Origin: Singulisphaera sp. GP187
GTDB lineage: Bacteria; Planctomycetota; Phycisphaerae; Phycisphaerales; SM1A02
Direction of reading: 5' to 3'
Assembly: GCA_945888705.1 (NCBI GenBank)
Contig: CAMDAQ010000011.1
Location: forward strand, 1-38,619
Length of the DNA: 38,619 bases
Each line of letters begins with the position of its first letter. The first letter of the stretch is position 1. The notes under the pieces were generated by a model. It saw only the letters and a program-made list of their open reading frames with translations, did not search any database and was not told the origin of the DNA. Positions 18,701 through 25,989 of the stretch are shown here, piece after piece. A program made the translations under genes and the position numbers.

Positions 18701-18933
18701 TGACGAACGTGGTCGATGCCGTGGATGCCGGCGCCGAGCGTGAGCGCCTGTCCAAGCTCATCGCCGAACGAGAGCGTGCGATCGCCGGCTTCGAGGCCAA
18801 GCTCGGCAACGCTGGCTACGTGGCCAAGGCTCCGCCCGCGGTCGTCGAGGAGACACGCGCCAAGTGCGCGCAGGCCCAATCGGATCTCGATGCCGCGCGA
18901 AGCGCGCTTGCCGCGCTGGGGGTACAGGCGTGA
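15775..18933 (+). CDS. valS: Valyl-tRNA synthetase
   Basis: 1052 residues, about 100 longer than the usual 880-950. The class I HIGH box is H-L-G-H (about residue 61) within P-P-P-N-V-T. The editing domain has the T-T-R-P-E-T and H-D-A-N-D-W-E-I-G-R-R-H segments. K-M-S-K-S is at about 628-632. The tRNA-binding coiled coil fills about 980-1052. The extra length comes mainly from an insertion at about residues 666-740, between KMSKS and the anticodon-binding domain, starting M-V-C-P-H-T-G-E and rich in Ser/Thr/Pro; a smaller insert lies near 490-535. ATG 15775 is chosen from the promoter position. It is translationally coupled to the next gene by GTGA. Confidence 0.96.
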   Translation: MSQAAPASQSAALPKSYSPREHEAAITQRWESAHCFHATTGTGRAPYSIFIPPPNVTAALHLGHALNNTLQDVLARVHRMRGFETLWMPGTDHAGIATQTVVEKRLLMQGKRRTDFTREAFIQRVQEWKDEYEAVILSQLKAMGSSCDVERTRFTMDPVCATAVREAFFRLFSDGLIDRGKRLVNWDPVSQTALADDEVEMHEVDGHFWYLRYPLTDGSGHVTVATTRPETMLGDTAVAVNPRDPRAAALRGKRLRLPIVGREIPIVEDDYVVMPASMGGDPADPKAQFATGFLKVTPAHDANDWEIGRRHGLAAINIMAPDGSISDRHGWGDVSDAARAFVGMTREAARAAIVAWFKANGMLEEARPYRHSVGHSYRSHVPVEPYLSDQWYVRVTDDRLRGAALRAMATDQVDGAWPKDIAPRSGAEGDGELRFFPPRYAKTFQQWHENLRDWCISRQLWWGHRIPVWTKRVHGAEGGIDLAASGVGHLGHSTADAALAIVRVADGTQVSAHEATSGEFDLHVCTLTDAAGAALEAQGFVRDPDVLDTWFSSALWPLSTLGWPNPAAFEMAGLLEEFNPSAVLSTAREIITLWVSRMVMFNRYFLGGRVPFRHVFIHSVVQDGFGQKMSKSLGNGLDPRDVIHSHGADALRFTLVQMSTSTQDVRLPVDMVCPHTGETFTPKTIVTQSGHTVAAPVQESPKAPGKRMVSAYGAATGNAEPGDDQPLARNTSARFDTGRNFANKLWNATRFALANLPEGRPAELTTTAPASMADRWMLARLAQAVASIDASIAEYRFNEVGDALYDVVWRDFCDWYLESIKPTVKSDPLQQQCLRTVLDGLLRVMHPVMPFVTETLWPAVQQAGAAGVRGLELPTNALCTTASWPRPDAALVDERALRDMERVQSLVLAIRNLRGERKVDPKRRITLHAAAAAMATIHAGEGIVQTLAGLDRVEPMSGSRPAGALALAHEGEELWLTNVVDAVDAGAERERLSKLIAERERAIAGFEAKLGNAGYVAKAPPAVVEETRAKCAQAQSDLDAARSALAALGVQA

Positions 18934-20063
18934 ACACCCGTGCACGATGGGCCGCGATGGCTCGGACTCGCCTTGGCACCTTCGCCCGGCCGAGTCTGGC
19001 CGCAACGATGCTCATGGTGCTGCCCATCGCTTCGTGCACCACCGTGCCGCCGTCGGCGCCCGGCGTCGAAGCCACGCCGGGAGCCGTCGGACCCGAGCCT
19101 GCGGTCATGGCGATGCCGCAGCCCACGATCGAGCCGTGGGTGTTCGGCGGCGCGCAGGGCAGCATCGTGCGACTTCCGGGGCTTTCGATCCATGTGGTCG
19201 TCCGCGATCGCTGGCTCGCCGACACGCTGCCGCGCTTCGCCTGGCAGGCCATGCAGCACTACCGCACGGCGCTGGGCGCGCTGCCCGAACCCCGCCGCCC
19301 GATCGACACCTACATCTTCGGCAAGCGTTCGCAGTGGGAGCAGTACACGCGCGAGGCGCTCCGTGACAGCGCCGAGCTCTACCTGGGCATGGGGCGCGGC
19401 GGCTACACGATCGAGGGCCGCGCGGTCCTCTACGACATCGGGCCGGTCGACACGCTCTTCATCGTGGCGCACGAGGGCTGGCACCAGTACACCCAGTCGA
19501 CCTTTGCCGAGCCATTGCCGCCGTGGATGGAGGAGGGCCTGGCGACCTTCATGGAAGGCCACCGCATGCGCAACGAGCGCACGACGGTCCAGTTCCTGCC
19601 GTGGCGCAACCTGGAGCGGTTCGGCGAACTGCGCAGCGTGGTGCGCGAGGGTCGCATGGTCTCGCTCGGCCAGCTCGTCAGCGGCACGCCGCAGTCCTTC
19701 CTCGGCGACGGTCGTGACTCGCTGCTGAGCTACTACGCGCAGGTGTGGGCGCTCATGCATTTCCTCAACGAAGGCGAGGGCGGTCGTTACCGCGCGGCCT
19801 TCCGCCAGCTCGTCGATGATGCGGCGAACGGCCGCATGGCCGATCGCATGGGCCTCGCGCGGCGCTCGCGCCTGATGCCCGGTCGGCTCGTGCTGAACCA
19901 GTACTTCAAAGTCGACGAGCGCGAGCTCGATCGCCAGTACCAGGCGTTCGTCAGGCAGATCGTGGCGAGCGGTGCAGGCGATGCCATCTGGGCCGGTGAG
20001 AACCCGATCGAGTTCGCCGCGCGCAAGGCGGCAGCGAAGTCGGCGAGCCCGCCGAAGCCCTGA
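18930..20063 (+). CDS. Secreted HExxH metallopeptidase-like lipoprotein (DUF1570-like)
   Basis: 377 residues from a GTG that overlaps the valS stop (GTGA) and has GGGGG 7 bases upstream; an ATG at 18957 is an alternative. The N-terminus carries a signal ending P-I-A-S-C, giving a lipidated Cys. The motif V-A-H-E-G-W-H-Q (about 178-185) is a zincin HExxH, and W-M-E-E-G-L-A about 15 residues later offers the third-ligand Glu of gluzincins. Such proteins are numerous in planctomycetes, mostly uncharacterised; peptidase activity is likely from the motif but unproven. Coupling to valS is probably only a transcription arrangement. Confidence 0.8.
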   Translation: MNTRARWAAMARTRLGTFARPSLAATMLMVLPIASCTTVPPSAPGVEATPGAVGPEPAVMAMPQPTIEPWVFGGAQGSIVRLPGLSIHVVVRDRWLADTLPRFAWQAMQHYRTALGALPEPRRPIDTYIFGKRSQWEQYTREALRDSAELYLGMGRGGYTIEGRAVLYDIGPVDTLFIVAHEGWHQYTQSTFAEPLPPWMEEGLATFMEGHRMRNERTTVQFLPWRNLERFGELRSVVREGRMVSLGQLVSGTPQSFLGDGRDSLLSYYAQVWALMHFLNEGEGGRYRAAFRQLVDDAANGRMADRMGLARRSRLMPGRLVLNQYFKVDERELDRQYQAFVRQIVASGAGDAIWAGENPIEFAARKAAAKSASPPKP

Positions 20064-20072
20064 CGGGCCGCG

Positions 20073-20876
20073 TCAATCGCGCGGGGGGGCATCGATGCCG
20101 AAGGTGCGCAGCCAGAACGCGGTGCCTGCATCCTTGGCGACGGCGCCCATGCGGCCGAACCCCGAATGCTCGAAGGGTGCGCCGGTCGATTCGAACGCCA
20201 GCAGCTCGATGTGCTCCGGGTGCGCTGCACGCGAGCGCAGCGCATCCAGGAATCGACGCTGGCCGTCGATCGGCACCCACTGGTCCAGCTCCGAGTGGAT
20301 CGCGAGCACGGGAATCTCGCGCCACGCCGCAAGATGATCGATGGGATTCAAGGCCCTCACCAGGTCCATCGGCCACTGCGCGCCGGCCACGCGCGCACTC
20401 CAGTCACCGGTCGTGCTCTCGAGCAGTGCACCCATGAAGGCGTGCGCCCGGCAAAGCCGCACCATCGACACCATGCCCCCGGCGCTCATGCCGCCGAGCC
20501 CGATGCGGTCGGGATCGAAGCCATCCAGCTGCCGCATGCTGCCGACGATCGCGTCGATCTCGGCCTCGGCGCGGCGCACCACATCCAGCACGCGGCTCGG
20601 TGCCTGCAGCGGGGGATCGAGTCGCTCGCCGTGTCCGGGCAGGTCGACCGCCACGCAGCCGATCCCCGCCCGCAGCCATCGCAGGTAGCGGCCGGGGTCG
20701 AGTTCCTTGTTGACCGTGCGTCCGTGGAACCAGAGCACCCACGGCAGCGTGCGCAGCGTGGGCGACGCGCCCTCGTCGTGATCGGGATGCATGACGACCG
20801 CGGGTGCGCCCGCCAAGCTCATCCACCGCGCATACCTGCGCAGACTGTGGGGAAAGCTGCCGCCGAGATCGACCAT
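20073..20876 (-). CDS. Alpha/beta hydrolase
   Basis: 267 residues. The oxyanion strand L-W-F-H-G, nucleophile elbow G-G-M-S-A-G-G, acid in H-S-E-L-D-Q-W-V-P and catalytic His in F-E-H-S-G-F give a complete Ser-Asp-His triad in order. The length suits a single-domain serine esterase or dipeptidyl-type hydrolase. No signal peptide is seen, so it is cytoplasmic. Its ATG overlaps the rsmD stop by one base (TGATG), so it is the second gene of that operon. Substrate unknown. Confidence 0.85.
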   Translation of the reverse strand: MVDLGGSFPHSLRRYARWMSLAGAPAVVMHPDHDEGASPTLRTLPWVLWFHGRTVNKELDPGRYLRWLRAGIGCVAVDLPGHGERLDPPLQAPSRVLDVVRRAEAEIDAIVGSMRQLDGFDPDRIGLGGMSAGGMVSMVRLCRAHAFMGALLESTTGDWSARVAGAQWPMDLVRALNPIDHLAAWREIPVLAIHSELDQWVPIDGQRRFLDALRSRAAHPEHIELLAFESTGAPFEHSGFGRMGAVAKDAGTAFWLRTFGIDAPPRD

Positions 20877-21460
20877 CAGCCGTTGGCCTGCGGGGCAAAG
20901 AGCATCACCCACTGCTCGCTGCCGTAGTGGTGCACCTCGGGCCCGGCGAGGCCTTCGATCGCCCACTCGGCGGCTACGGGTTGGTCAGGCGAACGCACGA
21001 CGAGGAAGGACTTCGGTTTCATGACCGGCACGCAGGCAGCCAGTTGCGCCTTCACGCGGGCCAAGCCGAGCTCTTCGCGCATCATCGTGAACGGCGGATC
21101 CATGAAGACGATGTCGACGGGTGCGGGCGCGCTGGCGATCGCCACCGGACCGAGGGCATCCGCCATCACGGGAATCGCACGGCTGCCGCAGCCGAGGGCG
21201 TGCACGTTGCCCTGCAGGATCTGGAAGACGTGGCGGTCGCGCTCGACCATGACCACCCGCGCCGCACCGCGGCTCACGGCCTCGAGCCCCATGGTCCCGA
21301 CGCCGGCGAAGAGATCGAGCACATGGGCCTCCTCGAACCAGCCGCGCAGGAGGTTGAAGATCGCTTCCTTGGTGCGGGCACCCATCGGTCTCGTCTGGTC
21401 CTTGCCATGGGGCGTGGCGAGGACACGGCTCCGGTACTCACCGCCAATGATGCGCAGCAT
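20876..21460 (-). CDS. rsmD: 16S rRNA (guanine966-N2)-methyltransferase
   Basis: 194 residues, the usual RsmD size. It begins M-L-R-I-I-G-G-E-Y-R-S-R and continues with T-R-P-M-G-A-R-T-K-E-A-I-F-N-L-L, highly typical of RsmD. SAM binding is by L-D-L-F-A-G-V-G-T-M-G-L-E-A. The base-flipping N6/N2 motif is D-P-P-F (about 120-123). It methylates G966 in 16S rRNA of the assembling 30S subunit. ATG 21460 is the conserved start and is preceded by TATCCT 6 bases upstream. It is divergent from the toroid gene across 39 bases. Confidence 0.94.
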   Translation of the reverse strand: MLRIIGGEYRSRVLATPHGKDQTRPMGARTKEAIFNLLRGWFEEAHVLDLFAGVGTMGLEAVSRGAARVVMVERDRHVFQILQGNVHALGCGSRAIPVMADALGPVAIASAPAPVDIVFMDPPFTMMREELGLARVKAQLAACVPVMKPKSFLVVRSPDQPVAAEWAIEGLAGPEVHHYGSEQWVMLFAPQANG

Positions 21461-21466
21461 GCAGCG

Positions 21467-21472
21467 AGGATA
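21467..21472 (-). promoter_or_regulatory. Predicted -10 box, leaderless start of rsmD
   Basis: TATCCT on the minus strand, 6 bases before ATG 21460. Confidence 0.5.
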
Positions 21473-21486
21473 GCCGGGCTCGTGGA

Positions 21487-21492
21487 TAGCAT
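21487..21492 (+). promoter_or_regulatory. Predicted -10 box, leaderless start of the toroid protein
   Basis: TAGCAT, 7 bases before ATG 21500. It lies 14 bases from the divergent rsmD -10 box. Confidence 0.5.
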
Positions 21493-21499
21493 CGCGCGC

Positions 21500-22768
21500 A
21501 TGACGACGAGCCTTCTTCCGGTCCTGCTCTCGATCGTGTGCGCGCTGCCTCAGGATCCCGCACCCAAGGCGCCTGCCGACGCGCCGGCAGCACCGTCGAC
21601 GAAGGAGTCGTCGCGCCGATCGCGCAAGACGGATGCGGCACCAGCACCAAGCGCGCCGCGTACACCGGTTGAAGTACCGAAGGACCTTGCACCGATCATC
21701 GCTACCGCGGTCGAGCGACTCGTGGCGATGCAGGAGGAGCCGGGCCAGTGGCCGTACGAAGGCGTCTACCGCGTTGGTGGAAAGATCCCGATCGGCTACC
21801 GCATCGGCGGCACGGGCATCTGCGGCGAAGCGCTCCTGCGTGCGCCCGGCCAGGCCAACGACCCTGCGCGCGCGGCGGCCATCGGCAAGGCCATCGCGTT
21901 CGTCTGTGAGGGGATCAAGGAACCCCTGATGAGTCCCGACGACTACGAAGGCGGGTACGACGTGCGTGGCTGGGGGATGTGCTACGGCGCACGGTTCCTG
22001 CTGGCTGCGCAACGCGCAGGTGCTGTTCCTGAGTCGATGAAGGAGCAGGTGAATACGGCGACGGCGTGGTACCTCACGGCGCTGGCCAGGCTCGAAATCC
22101 CCCAAGTCGGCGGCTGGACCTATTCACGCCAGCCCGGGCGCGACACGCCGTGCCCGGCGAGTCCGTTCATGACAGCGCCGTGCCTTGAGACGTTCTTCGC
22201 AGCCAAGGCGCAGGGCCACACCGTGGATCCGGCCATGATCGAGCGCGCGCTCAAGGCGCTCGCGGGGACCACGGCGGCGGCCAGCGGTTACGTGGACTAC
22301 TCCGGCGGCAAGGGCGTCAAGGACAAGGCCGACCAGATCCCGGGTGCGGTTGGCCGCATGTGCGCCGCGGAGGTCGCCATGACGCTGGCGGGGCGTGGCT
22401 CGCCTGAGGGGCTCGAACGTGCGATCGAAGCGTTCTGCGCCCACTGGGATGCGCTCGAGGTCCGTCGGGCCAAGACCGGCACGCACGTCGCACCGTACGG
22501 CGTGGCGCCGTATTACTTCTATTACGCCCACTACTACGCCGCGCAGGCGATCGCGCTCCTGCCGGAGGATCGTCGAGCCAAGCATTGGTCGGCCTTCAAC
22601 GAGCTGCTCTTCCGCACTCGCTCCGCTGAGGGAACCTGGAACGACCGCGTCTTCCCGCGCAGCGCCAACTTCGGCACGGCCATGAGCGTCATGGCGCTGC
22701 TCATGCAGCAGCCGGGAGCAACCGATCCGGCTCGCTGGGTGGCGCCTGCGCCGGTGGGTTCCGAGTGA
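21500..22768 (+). CDS. Secreted prenyltransferase/squalene-cyclase-repeat (alpha/alpha-toroid) protein
   Basis: 422 residues. A short signal peptide (L-L-P-V-L-L-S-I-V-C-A-L) is followed by a Pro/Ala/Lys-rich linker to about residue 60. The rest shows successive helical repeats with G-G-W-T-Y and G-Y-D-V-R-G-W-G type turns, as in the terpenoid-cyclase/prenyltransferase toroid fold. The D-x-D-D motif of true squalene-hopene cyclases and a zinc-binding set of prenyltransferases are not visible, so enzymatic cyclase activity is unlikely. Similar secreted toroids are a recurrent planctomycete family of unknown function. It runs up to the speA leader. Confidence 0.8.
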   Translation: MTTSLLPVLLSIVCALPQDPAPKAPADAPAAPSTKESSRRSRKTDAAPAPSAPRTPVEVPKDLAPIIATAVERLVAMQEEPGQWPYEGVYRVGGKIPIGYRIGGTGICGEALLRAPGQANDPARAAAIGKAIAFVCEGIKEPLMSPDDYEGGYDVRGWGMCYGARFLLAAQRAGAVPESMKEQVNTATAWYLTALARLEIPQVGGWTYSRQPGRDTPCPASPFMTAPCLETFFAAKAQGHTVDPAMIERALKALAGTTAAASGYVDYSGGKGVKDKADQIPGAVGRMCAAEVAMTLAGRGSPEGLERAIEAFCAHWDALEVRRAKTGTHVAPYGVAPYYFYYAHYYAAQAIALLPEDRRAKHWSAFNELLFRTRSAEGTWNDRVFPRSANFGTAMSVMALLMQQPGATDPARWVAPAPVGSE

Positions 22769-22804
22769 TGGCCCGGCGAGCGCGCCAATCCCGTCCCAAA
22801 GCCC

Positions 22805-22832
22805 TTGGAAGAACGTCGAATGGGGATACACT
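22805..22832 (+). promoter_or_regulatory. Predicted sigma-70-type promoter of speA
   Basis: TTGGAA (22805-22810), 16-base spacer, TACACT (22827-22832). This is one of the few sites here with a recognisable -35. Transcription would start near 22839, giving a leader of about 46 bases before ATG 22885. No strong Shine-Dalgarno is seen in that leader. Confidence 0.5.
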
Positions 22833-22884
22833 TCGCGATTCCCCATCGCCATCTGGCGCTGGTCCGCACTCCGACACCAATTCG

Positions 22885-24897
22885 ATGACCCAAATCCAGC
22901 CCGACCACGCGTCGACCCAGCCCGCCTCGCGTCCTGCCCGCACCGGACTCGCTCCGGGCTGGACCATCGATGACAGCGCCGACGCCTACCAGATCAGGCT
23001 CTGGGGCAAGGGCTTCTTCGACATCAATCCGTCTGGCAACGTGGTCGTGCGACCAGGGCGCACGCCCGGCGCCGAGATCGACCTCTATGAGGTCGTGCAG
23101 GGCATGCGCGAGCGCGGCCTGAAGACCCCCGTGCTCATCCACTTCAGCGACCTGCTCGAGCGCCGCCTGCGCGACCTGCGCGAGGCCTTCGACGTGGCGA
23201 TCGCCGAGAACGGCTTCAAGGGCAACTACTGCGGCGTCTACCCGATCAAGGTCAACCAGCAGCGTCGCATCGTTGAAGAGGTCCGCAAGTACGGCGTGCC
23301 GCTCGGCTTCGGTCTCGAGGTCGGCAGCAAGCCAGAGCTCCTCGCGGTCATGGGCATGACTGCGGACAGCCCCGAGCGCCTCATCATCTGCAACGGCTTC
23401 AAGGAAGACCGCTACATCGAGTTCGTCACGCTTGCGGCCAAGCTCGGCCGGAACATCATCCCGGTCATCGAGAACCTCACGGAACTGCACCTGATCGTCT
23501 CGCACGCGCAGCGCCTTGGCGTGCGTCCGCAGATCGGCGTGCGCGTGAACCTGAGCACCCCGGGCGCCGGCCGCTGGCGCCACTCAAGCGGCGCCAAGGC
23601 CAAGTTCGGCCTCTCGCTGACCGAGGTGCTCGAGGTCTTCGAGTTCCTCAAGGCCCGCGGCATGCAGGATTGCCTGCAGCTCCTGCACTGCCACATGGGC
23701 AGCCAGATCCACGACATCCGCCAGGTGACCTCGGGTGTCAACGAGCTTGCGCGCATCTACTCGCAGCTCGTGCGCATGGGCGCCGGCATGAAGTACCTCG
23801 ACGTCGGCGGCGGCCTGGGCATCGATTACGACGGCAGCCAGACCAGCTTCGAGTTCTCGATGAACTACACGCTGCCCGAATACGCCAGCACGGTCGTCTA
23901 CAAGATCATGTCGGTCTGCGACGAGGAGGGCGTGCCCCATCCGACGATCGTCACCGAGTCTGGCCGCGCCATGGTCGCCCAGCAGTCCGTGCTGGTGTTC
24001 GATGCCCTCGGCGCCAATCGCCCCGACCGCGTCACGGCACCCGCCACGTTGCCGGTGCCACCGGCCGGCGAGGAACTGCCGCGCGCAATCACCGAACTGT
24101 GGGAGACCTACAAGGCGGTGAGCGAACGGCGTCTCGTCGAGCAGTACCACGACGCCCTCGAGGCCCGCGATGAAGGCGTGCGCCTCTTCAGCGTCGGCCA
24201 CCTGAGCCTGGAACATCGGGCCATGCTTGACCGGCTCTTCTGGGCAACCTGCGCCAAGATCCGCGACCGTGTGCGCGAGATGGATACCGACGACGTCCCC
24301 GAGGAACTCGACGACATCGAAGGGGACATGTCGGACATCTACTTCTGCAACCTGTCGATCTTCCAGAGCCTGCCCGACATCTGGGCGATCAAGCAGCTCT
24401 TCCCAATCATGCCGATCCACCGGCTCAACGAGAAGCCGACGCGCAAGGCCACGCTGGCTGACATCACCTGCGACTCGGACGGCAAGATCGACCGCTTCTG
24501 CGACGATCATGACGTGAAGAAGTGGGTCGAGCTGCACGACTTCCAGGAAGGCCAGGACTACTTCATCGGGGTCTTTCTCTGCGGTGCGTACCAGGAGACG
24601 CTGGGCGACCTGCACAACCTCTTCGGCGACACCCACGTCGCCCACGTGCGCCTCGATGACGACGGCGATTGGTGGATCGACGAAGTCGTGCACGGCGACA
24701 CGGTGCGCGAGGTCCTGAGCTACGTGCAGTACGACGTGAACGACCTGAGTGCTGCGATCCGCCGCGAGTGCGAGATCGCCGTGCGCGACAAGCGCATGAG
24801 CGCCGCCGAGAGCCAGGCGTACATCCGCGCGTACGAGGCCGGCCTGTCGGGGTACACGTACCTCGAGACGGGCGAGAATCCGGTCTTCAACCACTGA
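22885..24897 (+). CDS. speA: Biosynthetic arginine decarboxylase
   Basis: 670 residues, matching the about 630-660-residue PLP-dependent SpeA family (alanine-racemase fold). The PLP lysine lies in Y-P-I-K-V-N-Q-Q (about residue 122). Further family segments are F-G-L-E-V-G-S-K-P-E-L, G-G-G-L-G-I-D-Y-D-G, the T-E-S-G-R-A pyridoxal-site motif, and C-D-S-D-G-K-I-D-R-F. It converts arginine to agmatine, the first step of putrescine/spermidine synthesis. No agmatinase or agmatine deiminase gene is in the window. An in-frame ATG at 22765 exists, but the predicted promoter lies downstream of it, so 22885 is preferred. Confidence 0.95.
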   Translation: MTQIQPDHASTQPASRPARTGLAPGWTIDDSADAYQIRLWGKGFFDINPSGNVVVRPGRTPGAEIDLYEVVQGMRERGLKTPVLIHFSDLLERRLRDLREAFDVAIAENGFKGNYCGVYPIKVNQQRRIVEEVRKYGVPLGFGLEVGSKPELLAVMGMTADSPERLIICNGFKEDRYIEFVTLAAKLGRNIIPVIENLTELHLIVSHAQRLGVRPQIGVRVNLSTPGAGRWRHSSGAKAKFGLSLTEVLEVFEFLKARGMQDCLQLLHCHMGSQIHDIRQVTSGVNELARIYSQLVRMGAGMKYLDVGGGLGIDYDGSQTSFEFSMNYTLPEYASTVVYKIMSVCDEEGVPHPTIVTESGRAMVAQQSVLVFDALGANRPDRVTAPATLPVPPAGEELPRAITELWETYKAVSERRLVEQYHDALEARDEGVRLFSVGHLSLEHRAMLDRLFWATCAKIRDRVREMDTDDVPEELDDIEGDMSDIYFCNLSIFQSLPDIWAIKQLFPIMPIHRLNEKPTRKATLADITCDSDGKIDRFCDDHDVKKWVELHDFQEGQDYFIGVFLCGAYQETLGDLHNLFGDTHVAHVRLDDDGDWWIDEVVHGDTVREVLSYVQYDVNDLSAAIRRECEIAVRDKRMSAAESQAYIRAYEAGLSGYTYLETGENPVFNH

Positions 24898-24900
24898 GAG

Positions 24901-25004
24901 AGTCGGGACGCTCGGCCCCGAGCCTGCGGCCCGGGACCTCCGTCCCGAGTGTGAGTCGGGACGCTCGGCACGCGGAACGGGGTTCCGCATGCCTCCGTCC
25001 CGAG
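24901..25004. repeat. Two tandem REP-like hairpin units after speA
   Basis: Unit 1 (24901-24949) and unit 2 (24954-25004) share the outer arms AGTCGGGACGCTCGG and CCTCCGTCCCGAG. These pair as an 8-base stem, TCGGGACG with CGTCCCGA. Their interiors differ: unit 1 has the hairpin GCTCGG/CCGAGC (24910-24923), unit 2 has GCGGAAC/GTTCCGC (24972-24988). The conserved frame with divergent cores looks like a duplicated palindromic element of REP/BIME type. It may protect the speA mRNA 3' end or end transcription. Confidence 0.7.
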
Positions 25005-25009
25005 ACCTC

Positions 25010-25040
25010 AAAAAAGACAGCGGGCCCCGAGGGGCCCGCT
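25010..25040 (-). terminator. Rho-independent terminator of the sorting-signal protein gene
   Basis: A perfect 10-base stem AGCGGGCCCC/GGGGCCCGCT (25019-25040) with a 2-base loop, followed on the minus strand by GTC and six T residues. It sits 33 bases after that gene's stop. It has no T-run on the plus strand, so it acts mainly for the minus-strand gene. Confidence 0.85.
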
Positions 25041-25072
25041 GGGAACGTTCCTGTTGCTTGGTCTGCGTATGG

Positions 25073-25678
25073 TCAGCGGCGGCGACGCGCAGCCGAACCG
25101 AGTCCTGCGACCGCGAGCAGCGCGAGGCTGCCGGGCGCGGGGACCACAGTGAAGTACAGATTGTCGACCGTGGCGTACACGGCGCCTGCACCTGTGGCCG
25201 TGGTCTGGATCGACATGCTCGCGATGGCCGCACCCGTCGAGTAGAAGCCGACGAAGTCCGTGGCCGTGGTGGCGTAGTTCACGTACGAGCTGCCATCGGC
25301 AAGCGTGACCTGGATGATGCACGGCACGACATTGAAGCTGAAGTCGGTTCCGAAGATGTTGCCGCCCACGCCCTGCACGCCGGGGCTGAACGTGAAGTCG
25401 AGCTGCTCCGGATTGTTCGTCGAGAACAATCCGCCTTGTGCGTAGATGCCACTCGCGGCCGCGCCGATCCAGTTCACGCCACCGGTGGAACCGCTGTATG
25501 AGCCGGCGTAGAACCCATCGGCCACGCTGCTGAAGGTCTCGGTGGCGACTTGCCAGCCGCTGCCGGTGACGAACTGGTTCCACAGGGTCTGGTTGCCGAA
25601 CGTGATGAAGGCGGCTTGCGCCGACGACGCGATCGCGGTGCACGCGACGACGCCAAGGAGGGAGGTGAGAGTATTCAT
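25073..25678 (-). CDS. Secreted protein with a PEP-CTERM-like sorting tail
   Basis: 201 residues. The signal peptide M-N-T-L-T-S-L-L-G-V-V-A-C-T-A-I-A-S-S ends at A-Q-A. The mature part is rich in Gly, Ser, Thr and aromatic residues, without charged clusters, and looks beta-rich. The C-terminus has V-P-A-P-G, a hydrophobic stretch (S-L-A-L-L-A-V-A-G-L-G) and R-R-R-R, the tripartite layout of PEP-CTERM sorting signals, with Pro-Ala-Pro in place of Pro-Glu-Pro. Such proteins are cleaved by an exosortase and attached at the surface; no exosortase gene is in the window. The start has GGAG 6 bases upstream, and a perfect terminator follows the gene. Confidence 0.85.
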   Translation of the reverse strand: MNTLTSLLGVVACTAIASSAQAAFITFGNQTLWNQFVTGSGWQVATETFSSVADGFYAGSYSGSTGGVNWIGAAASGIYAQGGLFSTNNPEQLDFTFSPGVQGVGGNIFGTDFSFNVVPCIIQVTLADGSSYVNYATTATDFVGFYSTGAAIASMSIQTTATGAGAVYATVDNLYFTVVPAPGSLALLAVAGLGSAARRRR

Positions 25679-25989
25679 GAGGGACTCCGGGGATAGGGAC
25701 GGAAATCCAGCTGAACAACTCAGCGGGGACGTTCCCTTGTCCACCCCTCGTTGCAGCAGATGACTCCGCTGCGATCCCTTGTTCGACTCCGCCCACGTTC
25801 GCTGAACACCTCGCGACCCACGAACAGTTTAGGTCAATGCGTATCGACCCGACTACCCATCGGCGCGAGAATGTCGCCATTCACGAGGTTTGAACCGAGC
25901 CTGCTCGCGGGATCTCTGCGACGAGCGAGCGGGGCGCGCGGCCAAGTCGCCTCGGCGCTCCAATTCGCAAACATCGATGTGACAGGCAC
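25679..25989. other. 311-base intergenic stretch: leader region of the sorting-signal gene
   Basis: No convincing gene. On the minus strand it holds the Shine-Dalgarno GGAG (25685-25688) of the downstream gene. Further up lies a possible -10 box TAAACT (25826-25831), which would imply a leader of about 140 bases. Two similar pieces, ACAAGGGATCG and ACAAGGGAACG, occur in the leader. The part nearer the kdsD stop shows nothing I can interpret. Confidence 0.5.
25826..25831 (-). promoter_or_regulatory. Possible -10 box of the sorting-signal protein gene
   Basis: TAAACT on the minus strand in an otherwise empty intergenic region, about 147 bases before the start codon. No good -35 is visible, so this is a weak call. 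Confidence 0.25.

Noticed and set aside
21500-22768. Squalene-hopene or terpene cyclase
   Set aside because: Has a signal peptide and lacks the D-x-D-D motif, so only the fold is supported.
24901-25004. CRISPR-like repeats
   Set aside because: Only two units, each itself palindromic with different cores, no spacers of equal length and no cas genes.
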